Shown: piece by piece, positions 31,519 to 43,944 of the stretch
Layout: each line of letters begins with the position of its first letter
Position numbering within the stretch: position 1 is the first letter of the stretch
DNA from: Mytilus californianus
Lineage: Eukaryota > Mollusca > Bivalvia > Mytilida > Mytilidae
Assembly: GCF_021869535.1 (NCBI RefSeq)
Contig: NW_026262581.1
Location: 77,901,955 to 77,965,954 of the forward strand
Reading direction: 5' to 3'
DNA length: 64,000 bases
Made by a program: the position numbers and the translations under genes
The notes under the pieces: model-generated
The model's database searches: none
Seen by the model: only the letters and a program-made list of their open reading frames with translations
Told to the model about the DNA's origin: nothing

Positions 31519-33654
31519 AAAAAAATGGGGTAATGCGTCTTTTTGTACATATCGGCATAAGTATTCGATGGCGACTTTTTGATTAACGAACGCCTTAGTT
31601 TATAAAGTAGAAATGTATTCCATCGGCACTGAGTAATCTCTAACAGCATGTTTGAACGCCAATTTCAAATGCACTTATTTTACAGCAGTACAAATAGGTG
31701 TTTGCTGTTTTTCAGAAAATGTAGTTTAATCTTTTACTGAAATAGGTATAAAATGTGTTTCAATGAAGTTTAAAGTCTTTAAATGGTCTGTTAAGTTTGA
31801 GATAATTGACTCTACCACATAGAGCATACAAAGCACAACAGTTTATGTACCATGATATTTGATTAATCAAATACCACCTCATACTGCGTAACTTTTATGC
31901 ACTTCTAAACGGTACATTTGTTCTAATGGTGTAATTTTATAATATAAGAAATTTGAAAACTCTATAGAGCAGAGAATTTTGGATTCTTAACACATTCAAA
32001 AATTGTTTATCAGTTTATGCAGGTACAAATAATTTCCACTTCCAACAAAAGAGCAAAACTTCTTCAATCAGTTCTAGTGTATATTTGTTAAACATGAAGC
32101 CAAAGTATAGCGTTAAACGTTCTTCACAAATACTCGTTTCGACAATTCAACATCATTCAACTAAATCAAGAGGAAAACAGATATACGTTTGTGAATGTTT
32201 GATTTACTTTCATCTGACGTATTTTATGACTACCAGGCTTCAACTTATGAAGTAAATTATATTTTAAATCTACCATACAAACATATCTTACGACTTCTTT
32301 TGACGTCTACGATAAATGTCTGATATTTTTTCTGTTCTTACATGGATATTTTGAGGATTTGGACTCCTAAAAATACATCACATATCTTCACGTCTATCGT
32401 TTTATATTAACTGACTTGCCTTTATATTGTCAAATACATTTTATTTTAATAAACACATTGATCCTCTTAAAGACACTTGCATAGTCTTATGGAATAAGTT
32501 TCCGACACATTTATGCTGTCAAAAGTGTTGAAAATCATATATGATACATAGGAGATAGTTTTATATTGAGCTGTGAAAACTTAGCAAATTAAAGCAAGAA
32601 TATTAACTGTTTTTGCGGTTGGATGTCATAACTTTACAACCGAATATTGTGGTATACTTTTTATGTTCTTGTATGGCATTTTAAGAGCTGAGAATACTCG
32701 CTTATACTGTAAACTAGTAACGATTTGTCCTTTTCGCATGGTCATTAAATCAATGAGTGTCCGACTTCCTAGTTTATTTTGCCACGGCCTAAGGCGAGTT
32801 TGGGTACACGTTTATTCTAAGATGTGTCGTACTTCTATCTAAGGTAGCACAACAGTCTTATTCAGTAATATCCGGGCTGGTTGTATCTAAAAGCTATAAC
32901 TTTGTCATATAGATATTAAGAAAATGAAAAAAAAAAACATATTGAAGATGAGATAGCCATTCTCTAAAAGAGTTGGATAAAATAGGATACGTGAAAAGAG
33001 ATTTAATGTTATTAAATTACAAAATCCCTTAAAACCCGTAAGTCTATTTGGAATGTGTATAACTGTATTCTTTTTATTGGCTGTTCCTATGTTACAGTTT
33101 TTGGTGGGGTTCGTGTTGCTTAATAAAATTGAGAATGGAAATGGGGCATGTAGTCTTTAGTTTTCTATGCTGTGTCATCTGTACTATTATTTGTCTGTTT
33201 GTCTTTTTATTTTTGGCCATGGCGTTGTCAGTTTGTTTTCAATCAATGACTTTTGACTGTCCCTCTGGTATCTTTCGTCCCTCTTTTACACATGCATTGT
33301 ATTGTGAAAAAATTGAGAGTTAAGTACCGCGGAAGAAAATTATAGTGCTTTACTAAAATTTTCATGTTTTTGATACAGAGGTTTTAAGAAGTAATGTGTG
33401 CCGTGTTAATTTCTAAACAGAACTGAACGAGCGGTGACCTCTCCTCAGCTGGTATATTACGTGACTGCAAGTGAAACGTGTATATCCACGTTACAAGCAA
33501 ACATTCCTAGTACATACAGAATGACCGATAAGTTATTCCAATCAAGACAAGCTAATTGACATCTTATTTCAAAAGAAAGCAAAATCAAATAAATTGTATG
33601 GTCAAATATTTATTATGAACTTGTAGTGTGAAACATTAAATAAATACTCACACA
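31519..33654. repeat. Local duplication copy D1
   Basis: Direct repeat of 35519-37215, nearly identical by eye, from GTCTTTTTGTACATATCGGC to AATAAATACTCACACA. It differs by a 189-bp insertion (33097-33285) and by keeping about 260 bp (32480-32730) that D2 lacks. On the minus strand an acceptor-like TTTCACTTGCAG precedes a GC-richer patch (about 33420-33470), conserved in D2, that might be an exon; I recognise no protein. Confidence 0.8.
33097..33285 (+). mobile_element. Penelope-like 3' tail fragment with short duplication TTACA
   Basis: Compared with D2 (GTTACATATGCATTG), D1 has an extra segment bounded by TTACA on each side (33092-33096 and 33286-33290). It opens GTTTTTGGTGGGGTTCGTG, which matches the tail of the RT element near 51365, and includes a short piece (AATAAAATTGAGAATGGAAA) of the family seen at 21239. 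The 64-codon frame here is part of the tail. Confidence 0.7.
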
Positions 33655-33912
33655 TAAAACAAAACAAAATAAAATGTGACATTGGCGTTACAGGTAACAT
33701 GCTTTTTCATATGAATTTGAATAATTACTATACTATTATTATAATATAAAATATTGGTTTTGCTGAGCCAAATAGCTCGGAAAATACCCCATTTTTGTCA
33801 TAGTAAAATATGGTTAGTATGTAAATACCAAAGGTCAATCCAATTAATCATGGGTTACAACAGTTTACTATCTTTTGCTTACTGACATCTAAAAGCGTTA
33901 ATTTTAATATCA

Positions 33913-34292
33913 AAATACCGTGTAGTCGGCTATAAAAGGCCCTGACATGAAAATATGAAACAATTCAATTGAGAAAAACTTAAGGCCTAATTTATAACAA
34001 AGCAATTAACGAAAAACAAATAGGGCAGAAATGAACCAACGACAACCACTGAACTACAGGCTCATGACTTGGGTCAGGCACATAAAGTATGTGGTTGATG
34101 TTAATCATGTTTGTGAGCGCTCAACCCTCCCCTAACCTCGGACAGTGGTGTTACAGCACAACATAAGAACAAACTATAAAAATCAGTTGAAAAGGGCTTA
34201 ACTCATCAGATCGATACAAAGCAGAACAAACATTGTCTCATTGGCACTCATACCACATCTTCTTATATCTATCTAACATAAACACAGACCGG
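33913..34292 (+). repeat. Family 1 copy ending in an inverted subfamily start
   Basis: TATAAAAGGCCCTGACATG, CAACGACAACCACTGAACTA and GTGAGCGCTCAACCC blocks. The last 40 bases (GTCTCATTGGCACTCATACC) are the reverse complement of the opening of the 20711 subfamily, so two copies are fused head to tail. Confidence 0.7.
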
Positions 34293-35267
34293 ACGTATAG
34301 TTTTCATGTTTGTTCCCGAGACCCCCTTGGAAGGAGTTAGTCAGCAATTACATGTGCATGCAACGTCATATGTCAAACTTATATTTTCATGCGACAAAGG
34401 AATTTTGGAATGTACGAGGTAAAAATATAATACCACCAGGGGTAAGGAGATAGCTCAACAAAATTTACTAACATAGATTCGCCAGAAGAAGAAAAATATA
34501 CACCTAAAAATTAAAGATTGTGATTAACCACCCCCTTTCCTTTTTACCTCTTTGCGTTATTTTACCTAAGAAAATACCATGGCAATATATTGCCTCACCA
34601 TCCGAAAAAAAAGATAACCCCCCCCCCCCCCTCCCCCCAATATATTATTGTAAAGATTCCCTCACTAGGTAATACATACCCCTTGTGTCTTGCGGTGATT
34701 CCATACACCTGAGTTAAATACAGGTCTTTAAGCTTATCTTAAATGATCACTGTTTATTCATCAGTATTAAATCCAGAAAATATGTAGTGCAAGAAGTGTT
34801 AACTATATTAAGAGCTCAAAGGTGGATTTAGAAGTGGGGCGTACCCGATGTGTCTCCACTCGGTAGACATATTCTATATACCATGGTCTATTGAATGCAC
34901 AACTAAGCCAAAGACAGATGCGGTTTAACCTTCCGTAACACCTTAGTTGTCCGGTTTTTTTTCAGTATAACTTTTCTGTTTTGTACTATTTAAAGTTTGT
35001 AATACAGTGTGGACTATATTTAATGTCCATATTGAACTGTATTTACATTGATGTTGATGATCATCATTCTATATGTTGGTTGGCTGTTGTATCGTGGTCA
35101 TCTATCCTTATCTAACTAATAATATCTAAATCAAAGGTGGTTGTGCGGGTGTGTGCGTGTGTGTGTTAATTGTTCCCCTTGAATTGACATTTGATTTCAC
35201 ATGTTCGCTCGTGTTAACATCTTCTATAAATGCTAAATGCACAACTGATCGGTTCACAATTGTAAGA
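34293..35267. other. No gene recognised; C-run and GT tract
   Basis: C-run at 34618-34638 and a GTGTGTGCGTGTGTGTG tract near 35149. 34825-34850 resembles a decayed GGCGGATCC-type MITE end. Confidence 0.45.
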
Positions 35268-35517
35268 AGACTATTTAACTTAAAAAAAAAGGGGAGGGGG
35301 GGTTATTCCGTTTCACAAATGTTTCATGCGATCGCAAGTGTCGCATTAATTTTTGTCTCATTAATGTAAAAACTTAAATCACACTATTTGGTTTTTTTTC
35401 CATCTCCCAGATTTTTTCCAGAAATTTATCCATCCATTGTAGCATCTTTGTCTGGCAAATCTTCATGATCCACTTAAACACTTTTATGATGGCATAGTCA
35501 TTAATAAATAATGGTCT
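35268..35517. repeat. 250-bp dispersed repeat, copy 1
   Basis: Shares ATGCGATCGCAAGTGTCGC and GGCATAGTCATTAATAAATA with 40498-40747 in direct orientation, with few differences. It abuts the start of duplication copy D2. Confidence 0.75.
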
Positions 35518-35518
35518 T

Positions 35519-37215
35519 ATTATTAAAAAAAAAGGGTAATACGTCTTTTTGTACATATCGGCATTAGTATTCGATGGTGACTTTTTGATTAACGAACGCC
35601 TTAGTTTATAAAGTAGAAATGTATAACATTGGTACTGAGTAATCTCTAACAGCATATTTGAACACAAATTTCAAATGAACTTATTTTACTACAGTTCAAA
35701 TAGTTGATTGCTGTTTTTCAGAAAATGTAGTTTAATCTTTTACTGAAATAGGTTTAAAATGTGTTTCATGAAGCTTAAAGTCTGGGTTTGTTTAAATGGT
35801 CTGTTAAGTTTGACATAATTGACTCTACCACATAGAGCATACAAAACATAACAGTTTATGTACCATGATATTTGATTAACAAAATGCCACATCATACTGC
35901 GTAACTTTTATGCACTTCTATACGGTACATTTGTTCTAAAGGTGTAATTTTATAATATAAGAAATTTGAAAACTCTATATAGAGCAGATAATTTTGAATT
36001 CTAAACACATTCAAAAATTGTTTATCAGTTTATGCAGGTATAAATAATTTCCACTTTCAACAAAAGAGCAAAACTTCTTCAATCAGTTCTTGTGTATATT
36101 TGTCAAAAATGAAGCCAAAGTAAAGCACTATACCTTCTTCACAAATACACGTTTCGACAATTTAACATCATTCAACTAAACCAACAGGAAAACAGATAAC
36201 TGTTTGATTTACTTTCATATATATATTATTACTACCAGGCTTCAACTTATGAAGTAAATTATATTTTAAATCTACCATACAAACATATCTTACGACTTCT
36301 TTTGACGTCTACGATAAAAGTCTGATATTTTTTCAGTTCTTATATGGATATTTGGAGGATTTGGACTCCTATTAATACATCACATATCTCACGTCTATCG
36401 TTTTATATTAACTGACTTGCCTTTATTTAGTCAAATACATTTTATTTTAATAAACAGACTGATCCTCTTAATGTCTTTTCGCATGGTCATTAAATCAATG
36501 AGTGTCCGACTTCCTAGTTTATTTTGCCACGGCCTAAGGCGAGTTTGGGTACCCGTTAATTCTAAGATGTGAAGTTCTTCTATCTAAGGTAACACAACAG
36601 TCTTATTCAGTAAAATCCGGGCTGATTGTATCTAAAAGCTATAATTTTGTCATTTAAAAAGATATTAGGAAAATGAAAAAAAAAAAAAAAAACATATTGA
36701 AGATGAGATAGCCAAGAAGTATTCTCTTAAAGAGTTGGATAAAATAGGATACGTGAAAAGAGATTTAATCTTATTAAATTACAAAATTCCTTAAAACCTG
36801 TAACTTAAGGCTATTTGGAATGTATATAACTGTATTCTTTTTCTTGGCTGTTCCTATGTTACATATGCATTGTATTGTGAAAAAATTGAGGTTTAAGTAC
36901 CCCGGAAGAAAATTATAGTGCTTTACTAAAATTTTCATGTTTTTGATACAGAGGTTTTAAGAAGTAATGTGTGCCGTGTTTATTTTAACACAGAACTGAA
37001 CGAGCGGTGACCTCTCCTCAGCTGGTATATTACGTGACTGCAAGTGATACGTTACAAGCAAACATCCCTAGTACATACAGAATGACCGATAAGTTATTCC
37101 AATCAAGACAAGCTAATTGACATCTTATTTCAAAAGAAAGCATAATCAAATAAATTGTATGGTCAAATATTTGTTATGAACTTGTAGTGTGAAATATTAA
37201 ATAAATACTCACACA
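35519..37215. repeat. Local duplication copy D2
   Basis: Direct repeat of D1. It lacks about 260 bp between GATCCTCTTAA and TTTTCGCATGG that are present in both D1 and D3, so the loss is a deletion in D2. It keeps the unoccupied site for the 189-bp tail insertion of D1. Confidence 0.8.
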
Positions 37216-37431
37216 AGTTGCTTTTTAAAAAAAAAGACAATACGTGAACCTTAGAACTTTTTTATTCTAATTATTAATTCAACTGAATACGATATTATAT
37301 ATCAGTGTTATCTTGGCCATGTGTGTGGAGGATAATATTTTCTTTTTATTGTAAATGATTACAATTTTGAGAGAAGTGTTAAATATAAAGCAAGGAGAGA
37401 AAAAAAAAGATTCCTAGACTTTATGTCACCT

Positions 37432-37860
37432 TACGGCCGTCAACAATGAGCAAAGCCCATACCGCATAGTCAGCTATAAAAGGCCCCGAAATGACAAATG
37501 TAAAACAATTCAAACGAGAAAACTAACGGCCTAATTTATGTACAATTAATGAACGAAAAACAAATATGTAACACATCAACAAACAAGAACCACTAAATTA
37601 CAGGCTCCTGAATTGGGAAAAGCACATACATACAGAATGTGGCGGCGTTAAACATGTTAGCGGCATCCCAACCCTCCCCTAACCTGGGACAGTGGTGTAA
37701 CAGGACAACATAAGAACGAACTATAAAAATCAGTTGAAAAAGGCTCACCTCATCAGATGGATACAAACAGAAATACTACACAGAGTGGACGTGGCCGGGT
37801 ACTTGTATATCCCAACAACAAATAGACACTAAGTACAGATCTGTGAGTACTCGCAGTCAC
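37432..37860 (+). repeat. Family 1 copy, 3' part
   Basis: GCATAGTCAGCTATAAAAGG, TGGCGGCGTTAAACATG and the far 3' end GAGTGGACGTGGCCGGGTAC and TCTGTGAGTACTCGCAG. The same far end occurs at 49700-49830 in reverse. Confidence 0.75.
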
Positions 37861-38078
37861 TGACAGCTAGTTCAAAGCCACTAACAACTAATTAAAAAAA
37901 TCATGCATCTAAGACTAAATTATCAATCCGTAGCAATCCAACATCCAATTATTGAAGAGACATAACTTTTACTTTCAAGATACAAAAAAATTCATTAATG
38001 AAATAGAGTCACACGATATAAAAAAGTATGCATTCTTATTGCCTATGATGTACGTCAATGTACACAAATATGATCATT

Positions 38079-39185
38079 GATAATTTAGAAGAAACTGTTA
38101 TCAATGCATTAGAATTTATTGACACACAGGAGAATATACTTTTAAGATTCTCAACAAAATAGATTTAACTGCATTTGTTAAATTAATTCTTAGAAACAAT
38201 GAATTTGAGTTAAATGGACTGTTATACAAACACATTATAGGAGCGCCCATGGGTGGTATATTGTCTCCAACATGTACAGATCTGCATCTGTCTGCCCTAT
38301 TCATTAAAATCTTAGATAAGTTCCAATGGAGAGAAAACATCAAATTACACTGTAAATAGGGATGACGGTTTTATGGTCTTCACAGGCAAATTAGAGCAAG
38401 TTGAAGATTTCTTTAACCTTGCAAACGAAATTGACCATCTACTTAAGTTCTAATATGAGGTGTCGACATCTAGTATGGCCTATTTAGAGGATGGTAAAGG
38501 GTTATTTTCGTGCAACGTTTTCGGCTTTTTTATTTCACGTGTTTCCGTGTTTCGACGTTTTATTTTTCGTTTTCTCGTGTTTGGTTCGATGTGCGTGCTT
38601 CGTGTTTTCCCTTAATTATTTTCCGTGTTTCGTGTCGGTACTCTTATTTTCTCGTGCTTGTCCCGCATTTGATTAAAAAGTAAACCGGGACTAATTCAAA
38701 GTCAGCCCAAATATTGTTTTAAATTATAAACTAATTAACTGGTCCCAATATATTTATTAAAAGCCTATTGTATTACTATGATAAATCGGATGCAACTAAC
38801 GGACGCTAAAAGGTGACCACATGCAGGGTCGCCATGTCCATTTATAATGACTGCATGATATCCAAGAACAGCTGAGTAATAACTTTTGGTAATTTGTTCC
38901 TTAATATTTACAATTGTATTCCTTGGCTTCGTTTTTCCAAAGTGTTTTCTTTTTCGTGCAACGTTTTTGCGATTTGTTATTTCACGTGTTTCCGTGTTCA
39001 GACCCTCCCTTTTACCACCCTCTATTTAGATACCGAAGTGTACAAAAGTGAACGATTCCATAATAATGGAATTCTTGATGTTAAGTCACATATATTCAAA
39101 ACACAGAAACGTATCAATATTTACCAATCACTAGTGCACATCCAAAACACACATAAATTCAAGAGCATTACAGTGTGTGAATAAT
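38079..39185 (+). pseudogene. Second reverse transcriptase lineage, pseudogene split by a 534-bp insert
   Basis: Plus-strand remnants in several frames. 38079-38350 gives a stretch with EFELNGLLYKH then GAPMGG and SPTCTDLHLSA, which fits the RT region before the catalytic box. 38355-38487 gives RDDGFMVFTGKLEQVEDFF, the YxDD region in another frame. After the insert, 39030-39185 continues with DTEVYKSERFHNNGILDVKS. Frameshifts near 38140 and 38350, stops and the insertion make it dead. It differs in sequence from the RT at 50.3 kb. Probably Penelope-like or a related non-LTR type. Confidence 0.6.
38488..39021. mobile_element. 534-bp hAT-like non-autonomous element
   Basis: Flanked by direct CTATTTAG copies (38480-38487 and 39022-39029), an 8-bp duplication that fits the hAT preference nTnnnnAn. 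The ends are AGGATGGTAAAGGG and, in reverse, AGGGTGGTAAAAGGG. Inside, TTTTCGTGCAACGTTTT and TTTCACGTGTTTCCGTGTT occur near both ends in the same orientation. No transposase; the 38491-38676 frame is Phe/Val-rich repeat. Confidence 0.7.
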
Positions 39186-39202
39186 ATAAGAAATTTCTAC
39201 TT

Positions 39203-39745
39203 CTTCCACTAAGTGACCACCGTCATTTGGTTGACTATCCTGTCACTGTTTGGTGTGCGCTTGCATACTTAACAAGTCCAAAAATAATTTTAGCAGAAAG
39301 GAACTAATTTGTGCTGAACAGAACATTTATACATGGTGCAAATAAAAACATGGGACTTGAAATTTAATGTGCATGCAGTAGTCTCTTGAACGAGTCAAGA
39401 CTTTCTGCAGCGGTCACTGAAATTATAGTGACATCAATGAATTAAATAAACATTTAATTAACTTACAAGATAACTTCCACTAAGTGACCACCGTCATTTG
39501 GTTGACTATCCTGTCACTGTTTGGTGTGCGCTTGCATACTTAACAAGTCCAAAAATATTTTTAACAGAAAGGAACTTATTTGTGCTCTACATAACATTTA
39601 TACATTGTGCAAATAAAAACATGGGACTTGAAATTTAATGTGCATGCAGTAGTCTCTTGAACGAGTCAAGACTTTCTGCAGCGGTCACTGAAATAATAGT
39701 GACATCAATAAATTAAATAAACATTTAATTAACTTACAAGATAAC
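39203..39745. repeat. Tandem duplication, two 271-bp units
   Basis: Unit starts CTTCCACTAAGTGACCACCG at 39203 and 39474. The units are almost identical through GATAACTT, so this is a recent local duplication next to the RT pseudogene's 3' end. Confidence 0.85.
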
Positions 39746-40497
39746 TTAATTGATAGAGAATACTGTAAAAAGGAAACAGTAAAAGTTGTAAAAATGTATA
39801 TTAACAAACAGTGTTTATTTTACTTGTTTTATTTTCATTTGAAACAGATTTTTTTTAAACTGATTTGTCAAAATGACAAGTGTGCGTAATGATTTTATTG
39901 TTACAAATCAAACCCAAAAGCCCACTATAACTCATTATGTAGAAACCACAGCACTATTTTAAAATATCTCTCTGTGAATATCTAGAAACAGATGTTTGAT
40001 ACCATAGGTCGTTATAATAAAATCTTGACCATTTAACTTTCACTTGTTTATATAAGGGTACAACTGTCAACTTTGCTCAAGTCAGTAAACCCTTGCAATG
40101 CATAAAATGTAGCTTAACAATAAATATACATGTTTGAAAAGGATCTATAGATTGTTTATTATCATATATCAGATAAGTGAATTAGCGATCTGTGAAAATT
40201 CATTATTGCCATGTTTTAAATATCTTAGATACACCGTATGGAGGTGCTCTTAATTGCAGGAACCTTATACAGATAAGATGAATAGGTGTTCCGAATGAAC
40301 AATAATTTAGCTTCTGAATATTCCTCCATACTAATATATATGCGTGAACCCTCAGGGGTTCACGCAACAAGAACGATTCAATTTGTGTTACATTGCGGTT
40401 TTAAACCGTTTAAAAGTATGAGACCAAATCAGTTGTGCATCTAGCATATTACTAGTTAAAAACAGACCATGAAACTCATTTGGGGAACACTACTGCA
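39746..40497. other. No gene recognised; one perfect hairpin
   Basis: GCGTGAACCCTCAGGGGTTCACGC-type stem at 40342-40365. The rest is AT-rich. Confidence 0.5.
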
Positions 40498-40747
40498 CAG
40501 ACCATTTAACTTTCAAAAAAGGGAGGAGGGTAGTTTTTATTCTGTTTCACAAATGTTTCATGCGATCGCAAGTGTCGCATTAATTTTTGTTTAATCCATG
40601 AAAAAACTTAAATCACAGTATTTGTTTTTTTTCCATCTCGCAGATTTTTTTCCAGAAATTTATCCGTCCATTGTAGCATCCTTTTCTGGCAAATCTTGAT
40701 GATCCACTTAAACACTTTTATTATGGCATAGTCATTAATAAATAAAA
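40498..40747. repeat. 250-bp dispersed repeat, copy 2
   Basis: Direct-orientation match to 35268-35517. Confidence 0.75.
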
Positions 40748-40879
40748 ATAATTTTTCCGTTAAATTTAAATAATCTTCAAGAATTTCATTTTTATAAACA
40801 TTTAAAAAAATGCAAGATTAAAAAATTCCCGCGCAAGTATGTGTAATCGGGGTTAACATTAGATTTTGTTACTTAGTAT

Positions 40880-41140
40880 TATAAATAATGCAACAGTAGT
40901 ATACTGGTATTCAAAAGTCATAAATCGATTGAGAGAAAACAAATCCGGGTAACAAACCAAAACCGAGGGAAACACATCAACTATAAAACAAAACAAAGGA
41001 ACAACAGGAACACTGAGGTGCAACAAAAACAAACGAAATAAAACACCCATGCAATCCCGCATCCCATATTGCCTGACAGGACCCGACACTATTTTAGTGT
41101 TTCGGCAGTTAGAGTTTGCGATGGTCATCTTATGATGCAT
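40880..41140. repeat. Mussel dispersed repeat (GTATACTGGTATTC family)
   Basis: GTATACTGGTATTCAAAAGTC, ATAAATCGATTGAGAGAAAA and AAACCGAGGGAAACACATC are strings that I recall from a mussel interspersed family. The 93-codon minus-strand frame lies inside it. Confidence 0.45.
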
Positions 41141-41214
41141 TACTTTAACATGATCAAATATGAAAATTATTCATGTATATATTGATATATTTATATTTCA
41201 AATCATCAATAGAT

Positions 41215-41520
41215 CTAGATATTATGACAGATCTGCCATCATCAGGGGTCCAACTGTCAATACTATGTTAAAGTCTTTAACTAGTAAGCATGTCTCCCAT
41301 ACTTTTGAGACTCTTACTAATTGTGATGTTTGGATTGGTTAAGGACTCGTTTTTATTTAAACATTGAAACATAGACTCTCAGTGTTATTGTGGGAAATGT
41401 AATACATGCTCCCTTTGCGTTCATTCGTACCTATCGTCAAAATGTAAGAAAGCTCTATTATACATTGATAGTTGACCTTCCCATTGATTGAAACAAGTGC
41501 TTGTGTATACCCCTAATAAC
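41215..41520 (+). pseudogene. Decayed coding remnant, unrecognised
   Basis: Fragments such as CGKCNTCSLCVHSYLSSKCK appear in one frame (about 41395-41455), flanked by stops and shifts. It lies just before a hammerhead-like motif (41563), so it may be the 3' end of a Penelope-like element. That link is a guess. Confidence 0.25.
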
Positions 41521-41562
41521 AATAACAAATATAACCCCAAAGAATCACAGCTATTCTATCAA

Positions 41563-41585
41563 CTGATGATTTCGTATAAGTGAAA
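41563..41585 (+). ncRNA. Hammerhead-like core, weak
   Basis: CTGATGA (41563-41569), 12 bases, then GAAA (41582-41585) followed by CGTTGC. Core strings and spacing fit, but the 12 bases do not form a good stem II. Directly downstream begins a block (41588-41655) repeated at 41990-42060. Confidence 0.3.
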
Positions 41586-41587
41586 CG

Positions 41588-42060
41588 TTGCTTTAAACAA
41601 AGTTCTTTGACGGAAAGATAACGATTGGAATCCAGCATCTCTTACGCGTACAAATATTTCTTCCCAAGAAATTCTTCTGATTTGAACAGGTTGAATACGG
41701 GGGATTGTTGTTTGCTTAAGGCAATTAATAAGATAGCAAAATATGACTGTAAATTCAGAAATTATTGCAATTTTTATAGAATGGACAAACATGCGAGATT
41801 ATTTTTTGTGATTTCAGGAAAATCTACATTCAGATATATGTATCAGATATCAGAATGCGAGTTCTTATTATTGCGATATTCTTCCAGTCGCATCATTCGC
41901 AATAATAAAAACCTCGCAATAATTTCTCACTTTACAGTAAATGTATCCCCGTAACATTGATATGACACCTCTACATCATGGGTGACATGTTGCTTTAAAC
42001 AAAATTATTTGACGGAAAGAAAAAGATAGGAATTCAGCATATCTTACATGTACAATGTAT
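41588..42060. repeat. Direct repeat pair about 405 bp apart
   Basis: GTTGCTTTAAACAAAGTTCTTTGACGGAAAGATAACGAT at 41586 recurs as GTTGCTTTAAACAAAATTATTTGACGGAAAGAAAAAGAT at 41988. Spaced direct copies next to a hammerhead-like core are the sort of arrangement seen in tandem Penelope-like units. Confidence 0.55.
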
Positions 42061-43352
42061 GTCACTCATTGGAGTTTCTTACTTTTCATACAAACAGTCG
42101 AGTTGGGTAATACAATATTCCGTTAAGACATTCTAAAACATAAGTTAAGTTAAGTTAAGTGAACTTGTACAAAATCATGTTTTCATTGGAAGTGATGAAT
42201 TGTCCTAACCAAAATAACAATTAATTCAGATATCTAACATTTCTATCATATGTTGATAACACGATAATACATTGATAATACTGTCTTGTTAAATATACCT
42301 TATTGTCAAAGAATGCAGCAATAGTGTCGTCATCGACGGCCAAAGAAAAAATGATGATGATAGAGCATGCAATTCCGGAAATTGACCGTCTCCAAAAATA
42401 TTAAATTCTAAAATTGAGTTATCGGCCTTTTCGCGCCAGACGACTATTGAAAAGGCTAGATTATTAATGAATGGTAAAATAGATGGGGAGAGAATTTCTC
42501 AAAATGATTTAAAAAAGGCTAGTTTAAAAACCATAATTTAGATAACATCGTTGTTTAAAACAATATAAATAGCAGAAAATAAAAGAAATTCATAATAGAT
42601 AAATTTTTGAAAACGTAAAATCAAATCAACCGAATTGATAAGTGAAAAATGATTTTCCTACTAATTTACTTTATAATTTGAACATAAACGTCGACAACGA
42701 AATGTATCTTACTCATAATGATGCAAAAGAATATAATGTACGTCAACTCACCTTTGGTTACCACTCTGTTCTTTCGTTAGTATAAATTTTGTCTCAATTA
42801 AAGCTTGAAGTATTTAAAAAAAAAATTGTCTTGATAGGTTGAATTTGATTCATTTATGGTGCAATACTCTACTACATAGAGCTTTCATTTTCGTAACAGT
42901 TTATGCCTTATATGACAGAATGCAATCTTATACATGTATATGCATTTGATACGGTGCATTTAGTTTCGATAATGCAATTTTAATGATTAAATAATTTTTG
43001 AAATTAGAAAACTCTACAGAGCAGACAATTTTGAATGTTAAACACATTGAAACATTTTTATTAACTTATGCAGGTATATGTACACTTAATTTCAACTTAA
43101 AACAAAATATGAAGCCAGCGTAAAGTAAGTGTTATACCTTCTCTATAAATACTTCAAAACGAGTATTGTGACAATAAAACATCATTATATTAAATCAAGA
43201 CATTACAAAGTCAACAGATTTGAAATGACCAATTTTTGTCTGAACGTGTATGAATTTTGTCTTAACACTCTGATAATAATGAATAATGTCTGACTGGTTT
43301 TAACATATAGACTAAAACGTCTTTTTTTTTAAATCCAGACTTGTCCTCTTGA

Positions 43353-43608
43353 TTGATTGATTAATTGATTTGTGTTTAACGCCATTTTCAGCACTATTGT
43401 GCTATTTCCTGGCGGTCAGTTTTTATTGGTGGAGGATTGCCCGGAGAGAACCACCGACCTTCTGTAGGAAAACTGACAATCCTAGTCAATTAAGATTATT
43501 GTCGAGCGCACCTGTCACGAGCGGGATTCGAACTGACAACCTCAGTGTTGACACGCTAGTGATACAGTAGTTCGACTACTTAGACAACTCGGATACCAAG
43601 GACCTTTT
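43353..43608 (-). mobile_element. tRNA-derived SINE with 12-bp target duplication
   Basis: Direct TTGTCCTCTTGA copies flank it (43341-43352 and 43609-43620). On the minus strand it begins with a tRNA-like head containing a B box (GTTCGAATCCC), then a conserved middle (GAAGGTCGGTGGTTCTC) and ends in (AATC)n. The middle recalls the mollusc/deuterostome SINEs with shared central domains. The 66-codon frame at 43370-43570 is an artefact. Confidence 0.85.
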
Positions 43609-43944
43609 TTGTCCTCTTGAAGGCACTTCCATACCTAATGATACACATATATTTGACAGTTTCTGACACATATATGTAGTCAAAAGCGTTGAAAATCAAA
43701 TATGATGCAAGAGAGACTGTTGTATGTTAAAATTTAGCAAAAGTACGTTAATTATTTTTAAGAAAAAGTTGGATTTCAAAATTTACAACCGAATATTGTG
43801 GTATTTTTCATGTTCTTGTTTGACTTTTAAAGAAATGTTAAGACCCGCTTATACTGTAAATTAGTTACGATTTTTCACTTTCGCATGGTCATAAAATTGA
43901 TGAGTGTCCGACCTCCTAGTTAATTTCGCCCAGGGCTTAAATAA

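Noticed and set aside
38491-38676. Phe/Val/Cys-rich 61-codon frame as a membrane protein
   Set aside because: Produced by CGTGTTTCCGTGTT-type repeats in the hAT-like insert.
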